A DNA stretch of 64,000 bases from Gilvimarinus sp. DA14. Lineage in GTDB: Bacteria; Pseudomonadota; Gammaproteobacteria; Pseudomonadales; Cellvibrionaceae. The notes beneath the pieces are model-generated. The model did no database searches, was not told the origin of the DNA, and worked only from the letters and a program-made list of their open reading frames with translations. The translations under genes and the position numbers were made by a program. Below are positions 8,924-17,901 of this stretch, in pieces; within the stretch, counting starts at the first letter, position 1; every line of letters begins with the position of its first letter. Location: contig NZ_CP100350.1 in the NCBI RefSeq assembly GCF_024204685.1, positions 2,706,501 through 2,770,500 on the forward strand. Direction: 5' to 3'.

Positions 8924-9895
8924 TTATAAGTTTTCGTTGGCCAACAAACGCGCCAATACGATTTGTGGAACTGGAGATTCATCGATACGTTCAATTAACG
9001 GAAAGGCGCATACAATCAGGCGCCCTCCCGATCCGGAATAGTCCAACTGCAGCCAACTCCAACCTGTTGGTGTTTCAGGTTTCACTTCAACCTCTGCCCC
9101 AGAGTCGCTATACGAAGGAATAAGTCGATAGGTTAGTGTAGAGTTCAGCTCGGGCCAAGTCAGGCCGCGGAGCAGCGGTAAAGGAAAGTGATCGGACAAT
9201 GACATCGCCGTAGGCATATGCGTAAGATCAGGCGAATCATATAGCGGAAACGTCCCCGATACAGGCTGAAGGATAACGACCGCCTGCCCTGTACGGGCGA
9301 GCTCAAGTAAAACAGGTGTAAGACCTCTGACGTCATCTAAAGCGAGGCCCGCGCCTATAACAATAAGGCCAGGTGAGGCCGCATTAAGAAGTTGCGATTT
9401 TGAGATTTGATTGTAGGGAAGCTTCAGCGATTGAAAGGCTTTTACGGTGGCCTGACTCGGGTCAAACAGTTGAATCCGTCTCGATCCAAGTGCTTGTCTT
9501 TCGGCCCACAGCACATCTTGCCCGTATATATTTAAAGCAATTTTTTTATGAGCAATAGAGTCGGGGTTGCCTTTTTCGAAAACAACCACCGATAGCTGCC
9601 CACTCACAACTGCGCTTGGCGTCAGCTTTGGGGCAGCCAAAGTGAGCTGCACCACACCCAAACCATCGCGATCTAGATCGGCGCGGCCCTGCCCACTTGA
9701 CAAGATCCGCCCTTTGACGGACAACTCCCAGTGAATTGATACCTGCGCATTTGCCAGCCCAAGTAACGAAATCTCGTACTGTGTTGGCTTACCGCCAAAT
9801 AGCGCCGGCCATGATTTGTCATTGCTTATAGTCAGAGCGAGAGCATGAGAGGGTATAAACGCTAGAAATAGTAATAGAATCTTCCAATGAGCCAC
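8924..9895 (-). CDS. Secreted protein with possible amidotransferase-type fold
   Basis: This is the first gene of the operon; the product has about 323 residues. A GTG at 9895 is spaced five bases from AGGAAGG; the in-frame GTG at 9901 has no spacing from that site. A signal peptide ends near ALALT. An immunoglobulin-like strand region (about 25-125) is followed by a Rossmann-like unit (SPGLIVIGAGLALDDVRGLTPVLLELA, then GQAVVILQP) resembling class I glutamine-amidotransferase-like folds. I see no Cys-His-Glu triad, so it is probably non-catalytic or differently active. The function is unknown. The next gene begins 23 bases after its stop. Confidence 0.68.
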   Translation of the reverse strand: MAHWKILLLFLAFIPSHALALTISNDKSWPALFGGKPTQYEISLLGLANAQVSIHWELSVKGRILSSGQGRADLDRDGLGVVQLTLAAPKLTPSAVVSGQLSVVVFEKGNPDSIAHKKIALNIYGQDVLWAERQALGSRRIQLFDPSQATVKAFQSLKLPYNQISKSQLLNAASPGLIVIGAGLALDDVRGLTPVLLELARTGQAVVILQPVSGTFPLYDSPDLTHMPTAMSLSDHFPLPLLRGLTWPELNSTLTYRLIPSYSDSGAEVEVKPETPTGWSWLQLDYSGSGGRLIVCAFPLIERIDESPVPQIVLARLLANENL

Positions 9896-10132
9896 TTTCA
9901 CCTTCCTGTGAATGACGAGCTATATGATTACATCGTCAAATTTATTCTTAGCAGTCATTCAAGAAGAAGCACTGGGCCACTTACGTTGTTATTTTCATGA
10001 CTACAAACAAGAATAGACTATAAAGCACTGCTCTTTGGACCACAAGAAATAGGGCACATAAGTTGGCGTGTGTTAATCCTCCCAAACTTACGCGACATAT
10101 GCTATGCGTCATTACAACGTTTGCGATATTGA

Positions 10133-10275
10133 GGACACCCACGAAATTACTGAGTGCATTTAGAGGGCGCCCACAAGCTTGACATCTAATGTGTGGGTGT
10201 CCTATTTATTTCCGTCGTGGGAAAAATACGTGGGTGTCCCAAAAACAGTCTCACGTAAAATGTATGGGTGCTTAG
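10133..10275. repeat. Right copy of the GGGTGTCC repeat cluster
   Basis: GGACACCCAC at 10133-10142 is the exact inverse of GTGGGTGTCC at 10193-10202. A further direct copy, GTGGGTGTCCCAAAAAC, lies at 10230-10246 and a weaker TGGGTGCTTA at 10265. TGGGTGTCCTATTTAT at 10194 matches the left cluster at 3149 with one change. The inverted arrangement could form a hairpin about 70 bases across. Confidence 0.65.
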
Positions 10276-10286
10276 ATAAAAGACAT

Positions 10287-10311
10287 AAAAAAGGGGCCGC
10301 TGTGGGCCCTA
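10287..10311 (-). terminator. Rho-independent terminator of the GH67 gene
   Basis: Read on the minus strand, a GGGCCCACAGCGGCCCC-type hairpin with one mismatch is followed by six T residues. It lies about 20 bases beyond the GH67 stop codon. Confidence 0.7.
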
Positions 10312-10331
10312 TTAAAGATCAGTGAAATAAC

Positions 10332-12494
10332 TTAATGCCCTCTCGGCTCCGGATACCAGGGATCCGGCACATACAGCTCTTTTTCCATGCGCTTGTAGTA
10401 TTCCAGCTCGTGGGCGGGTTTGGCTGCGCCTTTGGGTAAAGGCAGGCCGTTTACGCTCTGGAAGTAACTAATACAGGCGTCGCGCCAGTGTTTGGCATCG
10501 CGCAGCTGTATTTCTAATAGCGCTTTAACGCGCTGGTAGCGTTCGGTATCGACGTAATCTTTCACGCTTTCCCAGGCTTTCTGCATTTGCTTAACCTGAG
10601 CGACACCTGTGTCGTACTTATGTACCAATTCTTGCCATAGGGTACGGCCGGAATCCATTTTGTAATCCCAGTTTAAGTGATGGAACCACAGCAGAATATC
10701 CTCAGGGGTGGTGGCCGGGTCGGCAAACTTTTTGGTGAGTTGTTGGTGATACTGTTCGATGGCGTTGGAGCCGGATTGGGTGCGATCAAAACCAATACCG
10801 TCTTCACTGGCTTGGTGGTAGTAGTAAGCAGTCCAGTCCGGGCGACCAGATTTGTCGTGCCAGGGTGCCGGGCCATAGTGATGACCTTGGGCGTACAAAT
10901 GGGTTAGGCCCAGCGGCATGCGATAGTTAACGCCGGCCTCGCGGGAGATGGCCATAACCTCTTGCATAGGTTTCAAGAACTCGGCGTCATTGCTAAAGGT
11001 CTGGCGCAGCCATTCGTCGGCAATTGCATCGGAACTCAAGTTGACATCCCACGCCAGGCGGCCAAACGCGTACCAGCTGCTTTGCACAAACGGGTGGCTG
11101 GTCCAATTGCGCGAATTGCCGGGGTTGATCACCGCAGCCATGCCGGTTTGCTGGTAGTCGAACACTTCGCCAGCGAGAATTTTACCGATGGTGGAGCCTT
11201 CGCCTTGGGCGTAGGTGTCAGCGTTCAGCGCCTCGGTAAACAGCGGGCCCTGATAGGCCAGGTGATAGGAAAAGCCAAAGTACTCCTGGGTGACTTGCAG
11301 CTCCAGGGCAATGTTGGTTTTTTCTAAACTGCCAAACAGAGGCGAGAAAGGCTCGCGTGGCTGGAAGTCGATAGGTCCGTTTTTAATTTGCACAATGACA
11401 TTGTCTTTGAACTTACCGTCCAAGGGCATAAATTCATCGTAAGCTTCGCGGAAGCGGTCACCCTGCTCGGGGGCATAGACAAAGGCGCGCCAGAAAACAA
11501 CACCGCCAAATGGCTCTAAGGCTTCGGCCAGCATATTGGCGCCTTCGGCATGGTTACGGTTAAAGTCTTGCGGGCCTGGCTGGCCTTCGGAGTTGGCTTT
11601 CACCAAAAAGCCGCCAAAGTCGGGAATATATTCATAGACTTTTTTGGTCCGCTCTTTCCACCACTGCTGAACTTCGGGGTCTAGCGGGTCGGCGGTTGCA
11701 AAACCGTCTAACAGCATGGGCGAATTAAATTTCACCGACAGGTACAGCTTGATGCCGTAGGGGCGGAATACATCGGCCAGAGCAGCGGCCTTTTCTAAGA
11801 ATTGATCGGTGAGGATGCGCGCATCGGCGTTTACATTGTTGATCACCGTACCGTTAATACCCAATGAAGCGTTAATGCGGGCGTAATCGTGGTAACGCGG
11901 ATTGTCTTTATAAGCGGGTAAGGTGCCCCAGTCCCACAGCGACAGGCCGGCGTAACCGCGTTCGACTACGCGGTTTAAGTTATCCCAGTGATTGACCACA
12001 CGATGCTGTACCGATGGCGCCGAGGCAATGTTTAAATTGGTAACCGACTGGCCGGTTTGCATTAACCGCAGTAAATGAAAACTGCCGTAAAGTACGCCCG
12101 CATCCGAGTTGGCGGCGATGGCGGTAGTGCCGTTACCCAGAGATTGAATCACAAAACCCTCGGGGCCGACTCCGCTCAATGCCTGCCCCAGTTGGTTAAG
12201 TTCGGGGGCATGTGCCGGGGTGCCGATCAGCAGACGGCCTTTTGCGCCGGAGTCGTTGCCGGGCTTTTGCCCCGTAACTCCCTGTAAACCGCGTTCCAAT
12301 TCGGCAATAGCCAGATCCATGGTGGGTGAGCTGTGGCTGGCCTCTAGGTGACTAAATTGCTGGCGGTATTGTTGCGCCAGTGTCGGTTCGGCCGCCTGGT
12401 AGCGCAGCCACATACGGTAGCCGTCTTCGGCCTGGGCGGCCAGGGTGCCAAACAGGGTGAGCGAAATACACACTCGGGCAAGAAATCGAATCAT
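10332..12494 (-). CDS. GH67 alpha-glucuronidase
   Basis: The protein has 720 residues with a signal peptide ending near AAQAED. It removes 4-O-methylglucuronic acid from the non-reducing end of glucuronoxylo-oligosaccharides. It aligns with Cellvibrio japonicus GlcA67A at a constant offset of 11. The catalytic acid falls at Glu303 (ANSEGQPGP) and the base pair at Asp376 (KNGPIDFQP) and Glu404 (VTQEYFG). The N-terminal GH20-like domain (about 25-160), TIM barrel and helical C-terminal domain are all present at full family length. The gene stands alone, with no xylanase or transporter beside it in this window. It is divergent from the membrane-protein gene at 12636. Confidence 0.95.
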   Translation of the reverse strand: MIRFLARVCISLTLFGTLAAQAEDGYRMWLRYQAAEPTLAQQYRQQFSHLEASHSSPTMDLAIAELERGLQGVTGQKPGNDSGAKGRLLIGTPAHAPELNQLGQALSGVGPEGFVIQSLGNGTTAIAANSDAGVLYGSFHLLRLMQTGQSVTNLNIASAPSVQHRVVNHWDNLNRVVERGYAGLSLWDWGTLPAYKDNPRYHDYARINASLGINGTVINNVNADARILTDQFLEKAAALADVFRPYGIKLYLSVKFNSPMLLDGFATADPLDPEVQQWWKERTKKVYEYIPDFGGFLVKANSEGQPGPQDFNRNHAEGANMLAEALEPFGGVVFWRAFVYAPEQGDRFREAYDEFMPLDGKFKDNVIVQIKNGPIDFQPREPFSPLFGSLEKTNIALELQVTQEYFGFSYHLAYQGPLFTEALNADTYAQGEGSTIGKILAGEVFDYQQTGMAAVINPGNSRNWTSHPFVQSSWYAFGRLAWDVNLSSDAIADEWLRQTFSNDAEFLKPMQEVMAISREAGVNYRMPLGLTHLYAQGHHYGPAPWHDKSGRPDWTAYYYHQASEDGIGFDRTQSGSNAIEQYHQQLTKKFADPATTPEDILLWFHHLNWDYKMDSGRTLWQELVHKYDTGVAQVKQMQKAWESVKDYVDTERYQRVKALLEIQLRDAKHWRDACISYFQSVNGLPLPKGAAKPAHELEYYKRMEKELYVPDPWYPEPRGH

Positions 12495-12635
12495 AACGGG
12501 TCCTGCTTAGGTTATTGTCATTATGACCACTATAGCATTTTGCTCGGCGTTGTTCCCTTACCGAGACTGGGTGAATGGATCAATTTTTGTATACCCAGCT
12601 CCTCGTTAAGCAAAAACTACGTGGAGGAGTTGCCC

Positions 12636-13289
12636 TTGGACACCAGCTGGATTAATGCTGGAAGCAATCTTGTAATGACTGCTATCTGGTTGATTTATTT
12701 GCAATTTTTTTATTTCAGTTACCGCCGTTCGAACCGCCCGTTTATGATCATTCATCAGGCTCAGGGGGACGGCCCCGAGGCGCCTTGTCTATTTGTAAAT
12801 ATGAGCAAAGAGCCGATACATGTACAAAGTATTGTCGCGTATCTCGACACTGGTGAGGGCTTGCGTTCTTGTTTTATTACCGATTACCAGCGTCACTCCC
12901 CCGAGGATACCAAGGCCGGAGAGGGTTTGCGTGAGGGCCCTATTCAGCCCGGCGGCTACTTGGTACTGGGTAGCTTCAACGATATTTTTAGCTGCCATCC
13001 GGAAATCGGGGGAGAGCGTGGCAATGATCATCAGGCCTTGAATGGGCGCAAATTGGAGATATGTGTGGCGGTTACCCACGGTCCCAGCGAGCATCTGATT
13101 GGCGCTCGGCGGGTGTTTCGCATTTGCCAGACTGAGAAGGCCACCACATTGCAGGCGCACAGTATTTATACCGAGCAACTGACCTCGCGACGCAAGTGCA
13201 AAGATGTACGTCGCTGGGTGCAGGAGCGCTTTCGTCCCGAGCAGGACAGCGAGCAAGAAGATCGGGGCACCGAGCAGAAAGTTCGTTAG
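12636..13289 (+). CDS. Small protein with one N-terminal membrane helix, unknown function
   Basis: I place the start at a TTG at 12636, six bases after GGAGGAG, giving 217 residues. Extending the frame upstream would run it into the divergent GH67 gene. A short exposed N-terminus (LDTSWINAGSNLVM) is followed by one membrane helix (TAIWLIYLQFFYFSY), a basic stop-transfer (RRSNRP) and a beta-rich cytoplasmic domain beginning FMIIHQAQGDGPEAPCLFVNMS. I recall similar conserved hypothetical proteins in marine gammaproteobacteria but no assigned role. Its stop codon overlaps that of the convergent acetyltransferase by a few bases. Confidence 0.7.
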   Translation: MDTSWINAGSNLVMTAIWLIYLQFFYFSYRRSNRPFMIIHQAQGDGPEAPCLFVNMSKEPIHVQSIVAYLDTGEGLRSCFITDYQRHSPEDTKAGEGLREGPIQPGGYLVLGSFNDIFSCHPEIGGERGNDHQALNGRKLEICVAVTHGPSEHLIGARRVFRICQTEKATTLQAHSIYTEQLTSRRKCKDVRRWVQERFRPEQDSEQEDRGTEQKVR

Positions 13290-13831
13290 CGCACCTTGCA
13301 CGGGTTGCCAAACGCGCTGACGTTTTCCGGAATATCCCGGGTAACGACACTGCCTGCTCCGATCACGCTGCCAGCGCCGATGGTAACGCCCGGCAAAATA
13401 ATACAGCCGCCGCCAATCCAAACGTTATCGCCTATGGTCACCGGCGCGGCGAAACCGATATGGGCATTGCGCTGCTCGATGTCCATGGGGTGGCTGGCGG
13501 TGTAAATCTGAACATTCGGCGCAATAAACACATTGCTTCCAATAGTGACCGGACAGCAGTCTAAAAGTACAAAGTTAAAGTTGATAAACACATTGCTGCC
13601 GATATGGGTGTTGCAACCATAGTCGATGCGCATGGGCTTTTCGATATGCACATTGTCGCCCACCGAGGCAAAAATTCGCTGCTGCAAAGCGTTTTTATGG
13701 CCCGCATCGCGAGGCTTGGTGTTGTTAAATTGATCCACCAATTCGCGGGTTTGAAATCGTATCTCGGTTAGCTCCGGGTCGTTAATCCAATAGCGTTCGC
13801 CCGCTAGCATCTTGTCTTTTTCTGTGGTCAT
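13286..13831 (-). CDS. Sugar O-acetyltransferase of the Maa/LacA/NodL type
   Basis: The protein has 181 residues, and the ATG at 13831 sits six bases after GGAG. An N-terminal mac domain (KMLAGERYWINDPEL) is followed by left-handed beta-helix hexapeptide repeats, from about residue 60 to the end (IGSNVFINFNF, IGDNVWIGGGCIILPGVTIGAGSVIGAGSVV). The ASHP motif contains the catalytic histidine. It transfers acetyl from acetyl-CoA to a sugar hydroxyl, as maltose or galactoside acetyltransferases do; the exact sugar is open. It forms a cytoplasmic trimer in known cases. The C-terminus ends soon after GNPCKV, as usual. Confidence 0.9.
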   Translation of the reverse strand: MTTEKDKMLAGERYWINDPELTEIRFQTRELVDQFNNTKPRDAGHKNALQQRIFASVGDNVHIEKPMRIDYGCNTHIGSNVFINFNFVLLDCCPVTIGSNVFIAPNVQIYTASHPMDIEQRNAHIGFAAPVTIGDNVWIGGGCIILPGVTIGAGSVIGAGSVVTRDIPENVSAFGNPCKVR

Positions 13832-13883
13832 GTCGGTCTCCAAAGTTTACACAATGGTAGCGTTTTCCCTATTTGTCTGCCTA

Positions 13884-14148
13884 GGGCCTGTTCACGCTAA
13901 TTAAATGCAGCCTGTTGTGACTAAAAATTCGTCAATCAAGGCGCGAGGAGAGTGGTTTGGTTATTCCAAATGAACGACGAGCAACGCAGGGTGGCGGATT
14001 TTTAGCCGCAACCCGAAGGGCTGGAACCAGTTTTATCCCCAGCGTTGTTGCCGATCGCTTATTTGGAATAACCAAACTTCGCTCACGGCGCCTAGCTGGA
14101 AACAAAACTGGCTTCCAGCAGGCGCATTTAATTAGCGTGAACAGGCCC
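13884..14148. mobile_element. MITE-like element with perfect 25-bp terminal inverted repeats
   Basis: The ends are exact inverses. The left end at 13884-13908 begins GGGCCTGTTCACGCTAATTA and the right end at 14124-14148 is its reverse complement. Inside, a second inverted pair, GTTTGGTTATTCCAAAT near 13957 and its complement near 14068, makes the 265 bp a nested imperfect palindrome. It contains no credible gene, as expected for a non-autonomous miniature element mobilised in trans. No target-site duplication is obvious. It sits 45 bases upstream of tag and could act on its transcription. Confidence 0.85.
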
Positions 14149-14193
14149 CAGTCACTGGGCTATAGTAGATGCAGACTATTTAAGGAGTGAAAA

Positions 14194-14802
14194 ATGAGCA
14201 AAACAGTGCTGGGCCCTGATGGCGAGCCCCGATGTGGGTGGTGCGCCAATGTAGCTGAGTTCTTTCCCTATCACGATAACGAGTGGGGTTACCCGGTTGC
14301 CGATGACATTCGACTGTTTGAAAAAATCTGCCTGGAGAGTTTTCAGTCGGGTTTGAGCTGGCGCACTATTCTGGCTAAGCGCGAAAATTTTCGTCGCGCG
14401 TTCGCGGGTTTTGATTTTAATAAAGTCGCTCAGTTTAATGATGCTGACATTAAGCGCTTGTTGGCCGATGAAGGCATAGTAAGGCACAGGGGGAAAATTG
14501 AAGCGGTAATCAATAATGCTAGAAGAGCACAGGAGCTGGTGGCTGATGAGGGATCGTTGGCGGTGTTTTTCTGGCGCTTTGAGCCGGCCGCTGAAAGTTT
14601 GGCACAGCCTCAGGTGCTCACCACCACTGAGGAATCAAAAGCAATGGCAAAGGCATTGAAAAACCGCGGCTGGAAATTTGTGGGGCCCACCACGGCGTTT
14701 GCTTTTATGCAGGCAATGGGGTTGGTGAATGATCATCTTCACGGCTGTGTATATCGCGACCCGGTAGAAAAAGCGAGGCGGGAGTTTCTCCGGCCTCGCT
14801 AG
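14194..14802 (+). CDS. tag: DNA-3-methyladenine glycosylase I
   Basis: The protein has 202 residues with AAGGAG ahead of the ATG. It excises 3-methyladenine from alkylated DNA. The zinc-binding residues of the Tag family are all present: Cys14 in RCGW, His27 in YHDNEWG, and His181 and Cys185 in NDHLHGC, with the same first spacing as E. coli Tag (Cys4-His17). The helix-hairpin-helix-like region around GLSWRTILAKRENFRRAF is intact. It is a single gene; the MITE lies between its start and the preceding gene. Confidence 0.95.
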   Translation: MSKTVLGPDGEPRCGWCANVAEFFPYHDNEWGYPVADDIRLFEKICLESFQSGLSWRTILAKRENFRRAFAGFDFNKVAQFNDADIKRLLADEGIVRHRGKIEAVINNARRAQELVADEGSLAVFFWRFEPAAESLAQPQVLTTTEESKAMAKALKNRGWKFVGPTTAFAFMQAMGLVNDHLHGCVYRDPVEKARREFLRPR

Positions 14803-14845
14803 TGAGGTCTATCTACCTGAAGGGCTCATTGCAAAGCCTGTTTGC

Positions 14846-15949
14846 TTAATGAGTGGCTGCGATGTTGCCTGTTAAATATTCTCGTATTGCATCCAGCAAC
14901 TGTTGCAGTTTGTCTCGCTGCGCCATACCAATGCGAATGTACGAATCGTTATCCAAGCCAAAGACTTCACCCTTTAGAGGTTTGATTAATATACCGTGCT
15001 GCTCCTTTAGGTAGTTTGCTAACGTGGTGTTATCGCACGCATGCAGCTTTGCCATTACAAACATGCCTTTGGCGTTTGAGTCGGTGCTCACGCCGGTTTT
15101 TTGTAACTCGCCGATAAGCCACTTGCGAGTGGTGCGTAAATCCCACCAAGTTTCGCGATAACTGTCCAGGTTCTGCAGTGCAGTACAGGCTGCATGCTTG
15201 GCCAACTCGGTGGGAAGATGTGGATCTCGAAGAATGTTTAACAGTTTTGTGGTTTTCCTGTGGCTGTAAAGATAGCCAATGCGAAGCCCCGCTAGACCAA
15301 AAGCCTTGCTGAAGGTTCTGACCGTAATGATGTTGGCTTGCGAGGATGTGTAGCGTGGGAAGTTGGCGTCATACTCCAGGTAGCAGCCGTCAATTACAAA
15401 CAGAGTCGCCGGATAGGCTCGTGCCAAAGACTCCATTTCTTCGTTGGTAAATCTATAGCCTGTGGGGTTGTTGGGTAGGCTCAGGTAGACGAGCTTATAA
15501 TATTTTGTGTCAATTAGCTGGCGAAACTCACTAAAGCTTAAGCAGCTGGGCGTTGCGATATTATGGGTTCGCAGCTTTACTAGATTCAGTGCATTGCTGT
15601 AGGACGGTATGGGAAAAAGCACTGCGTCGCCCTCTTCTAAAAACGTATCGAAGATCAGTCGTAATGACTCCGTAGAGCCTGCGGTTAATAATGCTTCCTG
15701 TGTTTCGGGTAGCTGGTTGAATATACGTATTTGCTTTAATAGTTCACGGCTGGTGCTGGAATGATCACTGGGATAATTGAGGCATCCGTCTATTATATGA
15801 TTTTGGTAGTAGTCGGTTATTGCTTCGCACACTGCGCTGGGAAGCCTGTTGTCGTACTCTCCTACGGATAATTTGATTGGCACGCTATAATCAGCGGGCG
15901 AGTAAATTTCGTAGGATTTTTCACGCGCAAAAAAACGAGCTGTTGCCAT
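14846..15949 (-). CDS. PLP-dependent aminotransferase, histidinol-phosphate aminotransferase type
   Basis: The protein has 367 residues with a class I/II aminotransferase fold. The substrate loop NNPTG has Asn161, the PLP-stacking and aspartate region is VIDGCYLEYD, and the Schiff-base lysine is Lys215 in RTFSKAFGLAGLRIGY. The sequence falls nearest HisC-like enzymes, but there are no histidine-biosynthesis neighbours. It may instead act on another amino acid or phosphonate substrate. Cytoplasmic. It is followed downstream only by the convergent tag gene. Confidence 0.85.
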   Translation of the reverse strand: MATARFFAREKSYEIYSPADYSVPIKLSVGEYDNRLPSAVCEAITDYYQNHIIDGCLNYPSDHSSTSRELLKQIRIFNQLPETQEALLTAGSTESLRLIFDTFLEEGDAVLFPIPSYSNALNLVKLRTHNIATPSCLSFSEFRQLIDTKYYKLVYLSLPNNPTGYRFTNEEMESLARAYPATLFVIDGCYLEYDANFPRYTSSQANIITVRTFSKAFGLAGLRIGYLYSHRKTTKLLNILRDPHLPTELAKHAACTALQNLDSYRETWWDLRTTRKWLIGELQKTGVSTDSNAKGMFVMAKLHACDNTTLANYLKEQHGILIKPLKGEVFGLDNDSYIRIGMAQRDKLQQLLDAIREYLTGNIAATH

Positions 15950-16136
15950 GGCGTTGAACTCCCTTTAAACATTGGCTTGCTGAGTTTAGACACGGATTGT
16001 GTCAAGGCAATGCTAGATTCGGATTGTGTTGCTCGTGTTACGCCGAGTGGCTTGTGGTGCCATTTTTTACGTTATTGCGAAGGAATGGTAGAGCACAAAC
16101 AGCCCTGCTGTTGGTGCTCATACAAGCGGCGGGGAG

Positions 16137-16991
16137 TTAAGCGGCTTGTGCTAACTTTTCGGCTGGATTTTCCTGCCACTGCAGTTGATCGCTATAGTGC
16201 AATAAGCGCATATGGCCGGAGTAATCCTCGACAATGGCGGTGCAGTTTTCTATCCAGTCGCCGGTATTGCAATAGCGGATGCCTTCTTGCTCAAGCATTG
16301 CAGGGTAGTGAATATGGCCGCAAATGACACCATCGAAACCGCGTCGTCGCGCTTCGTCCATTGCCTCTTTTTGATAGGTTTCGATGGCGTCTTTAGCGCC
16401 TTTTATATTGTCTTTGATCATTCCCGCCAAAGAGAAGTAAGGGCGTCCCATCCATTTGCGCCAGCGGTTGGCCCAGCGATTGATAAACAACAACAAGTTG
16501 TAGGCAATGTCGCCACAAAAGCGGGTGATGTGAGACAGATTAATATACGCATCCATGGCATCGCCGTGCATGATTAAATAGCGTTTGCCGTTGGCGCAGG
16601 TGTACTCGTGCTCTTCAATAATTTCGATGGGGCCAAATAAGTTGCCGGTAAAGCGACGCATGGGTTCGTCGTGATTGCCTGGAACATAGATAACGCGGGT
16701 GCCGTTGTTGGCCAGATCGTATAATTTGAGCATTACGTTGTAGTGCTCTTTAGGCCAGCGAAACTTACGTTTCATGGCCCACATGTCGATAATGTCGCCC
16801 ACCAGATACAGGGTGTCGCAGCTGATGTTATCCAAAAACTCTAACAGGTAATCTGCTTTACAATCTCGATAGCCCAAGTGGATATCAGATATCCAAATAG
16901 TGCGACCTTTGATGAGGGGAGATTGAGTTTTAGCGGAGGGATTACTGCTGCGTTGAGTGGTGGGCGAATCGGTGGCAGTTGGTGTTGTCAT
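16137..16991 (-). CDS. LpxH-like metallophosphoesterase (UDP-2,3-diacylglucosamine diphosphatase family)
   Basis: The protein has about 284 residues from the ATG at 16991, which follows GAGG; a TTG at 17054 would add 21 residues with no ribosome site. All metallophosphoesterase signatures are present in order: SDIHLGYRD, GDIIDMW, GNHDEP, MHGDAMD and GHIHYPA. This subgroup, longer than E. coli LpxH, is widespread in gammaproteobacteria. It may act on UDP-2,3-diacylglucosamine or another pyrophosphate. The first 40 residues are Ser/Thr/Pro-rich and probably disordered. The context gives no clue to the substrate. Confidence 0.85.
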   Translation of the reverse strand: MTTPTATDSPTTQRSSNPSAKTQSPLIKGRTIWISDIHLGYRDCKADYLLEFLDNISCDTLYLVGDIIDMWAMKRKFRWPKEHYNVMLKLYDLANNGTRVIYVPGNHDEPMRRFTGNLFGPIEIIEEHEYTCANGKRYLIMHGDAMDAYINLSHITRFCGDIAYNLLLFINRWANRWRKWMGRPYFSLAGMIKDNIKGAKDAIETYQKEAMDEARRRGFDGVICGHIHYPAMLEQEGIRYCNTGDWIENCTAIVEDYSGHMRLLHYSDQLQWQENPAEKLAQAA

Positions 16992-17100
16992 GGCTGCGGC
17001 CTCAGCGTTGCGTTGGCCAAATTCTGGTCGCCAAGTATGACAAGCAGACAACAAAAAAATGAAGCTTTGGTGACGCTAATGAACGCGCAGCCTGATGGCG

Positions 17101-17901
17101 TTAGTGTCCAGGTTGTTTACGCAAACCAGAAAGCGCCAAGGCAATGGTGAACGCCGCCGCTGCGCCGAGGACAATGGCGGGGCCCGCCGGCCAATCCCAG
17201 TAGAAGGACGCTGCCAGTCCACCAACGACGGCGCAGGCGCCAATGGCGCTGGCGAATACAGCCATCTGTTCGGGGGTGTGACTCAAGCGGCGGGCCGCTG
17301 CAGCGGGAATAATGAGCAGTGCGGTAATCAGTAGGACTCCAACCACTTTCATGGCGATGGCAATTACCAGGGCCATTAACAGCATCAGCGCAGTGCGCAC
17401 TAAGCTCACCCGTACACCTTCTACGCGTGCTAAATCTTCGTGCACGGTGATGGCCAGCAGCGGTTTCCATAGCCAGGCAAGCGCGATAAATACAAAAGCG
17501 CCGACGGCCCAAATGGTGGCGACATCGCCCTTAGTCGTGGCGAGGATATCGCCAAACAAATAGCTGGTTAAATTGATTTGCCCTGGGCCGATCACGCTAA
17601 TAGCTACCAGCCCCAGGGCCAGGGTAGAGTGCGACAGTATACCCAGCAGCGTATCTGTGGCCAGTTGGCGACTGCGTTGCAGCGCGACCAGCGCCAGCGC
17701 CAGCATTAGACAACCAAAGGCTACGGCGAGGTTGAGATTGATATCTAACATCAGGCCGACGGTTACCCCCAAGAGCGCCGAGTGGGCGAGGGTATCGCCA
17801 AAATAGGCCATCCGGCGCCACACCGCAAAGCAGCCCAGCGGGCCCGCCACCAGTGCTACCCCCAGCCCAGCTGCTAATGCCAACAGGAGAAACTCAGGCA
17901 T
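17101..17901 (-). CDS. znuB: Zinc ABC transporter permease
   Basis: The protein has 266 residues and about eight hydrophobic segments, of the ABC-3 family of metal permeases. Family features include [19 protein letters not shown] near the N-terminus and [26 protein letters not shown], the coupling region. It forms the inner-membrane channel for zinc delivered by ZnuA and driven by ZnuC. Its start overlaps the end of znuC by eight bases, so the two are translationally coupled, and the unit is headed by zur. Confidence 0.95.
   Translation of the reverse strand: MPEFLLLALAAGLGVALVAGPLGCFAVWRRMAYFGDTLAHSALLGVTVGLMLDINLNLAVAFGCLMLALALVALQRSRQLATDTLLGILSHSTLALGLVAISVIGPGQINLTSYLFGDILATTKGDVATIWAVGAFVFIALAWLWKPLLAITVHEDLARVEGVRVSLVRTALMLLMALVIAIAMKVVGVLLITALLIIPAAAARRLSHTPEQMAVFASAIGACAVVGGLAASFYWDWPAGPAIVLGAAAAFTIALALSGLRKQPGH

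Larger units (their letters stand above)
9896..10331. other. Intergenic region upstream of the accessory operon
   Basis: No coding frame is supported. The left part is AT-rich and should contain the promoter of the accessory operon, although no clear -35/-10 pair stands out. The right part holds the second GGGTGTCC repeat cluster and the terminator of the GH67 gene. Confidence 0.65.
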
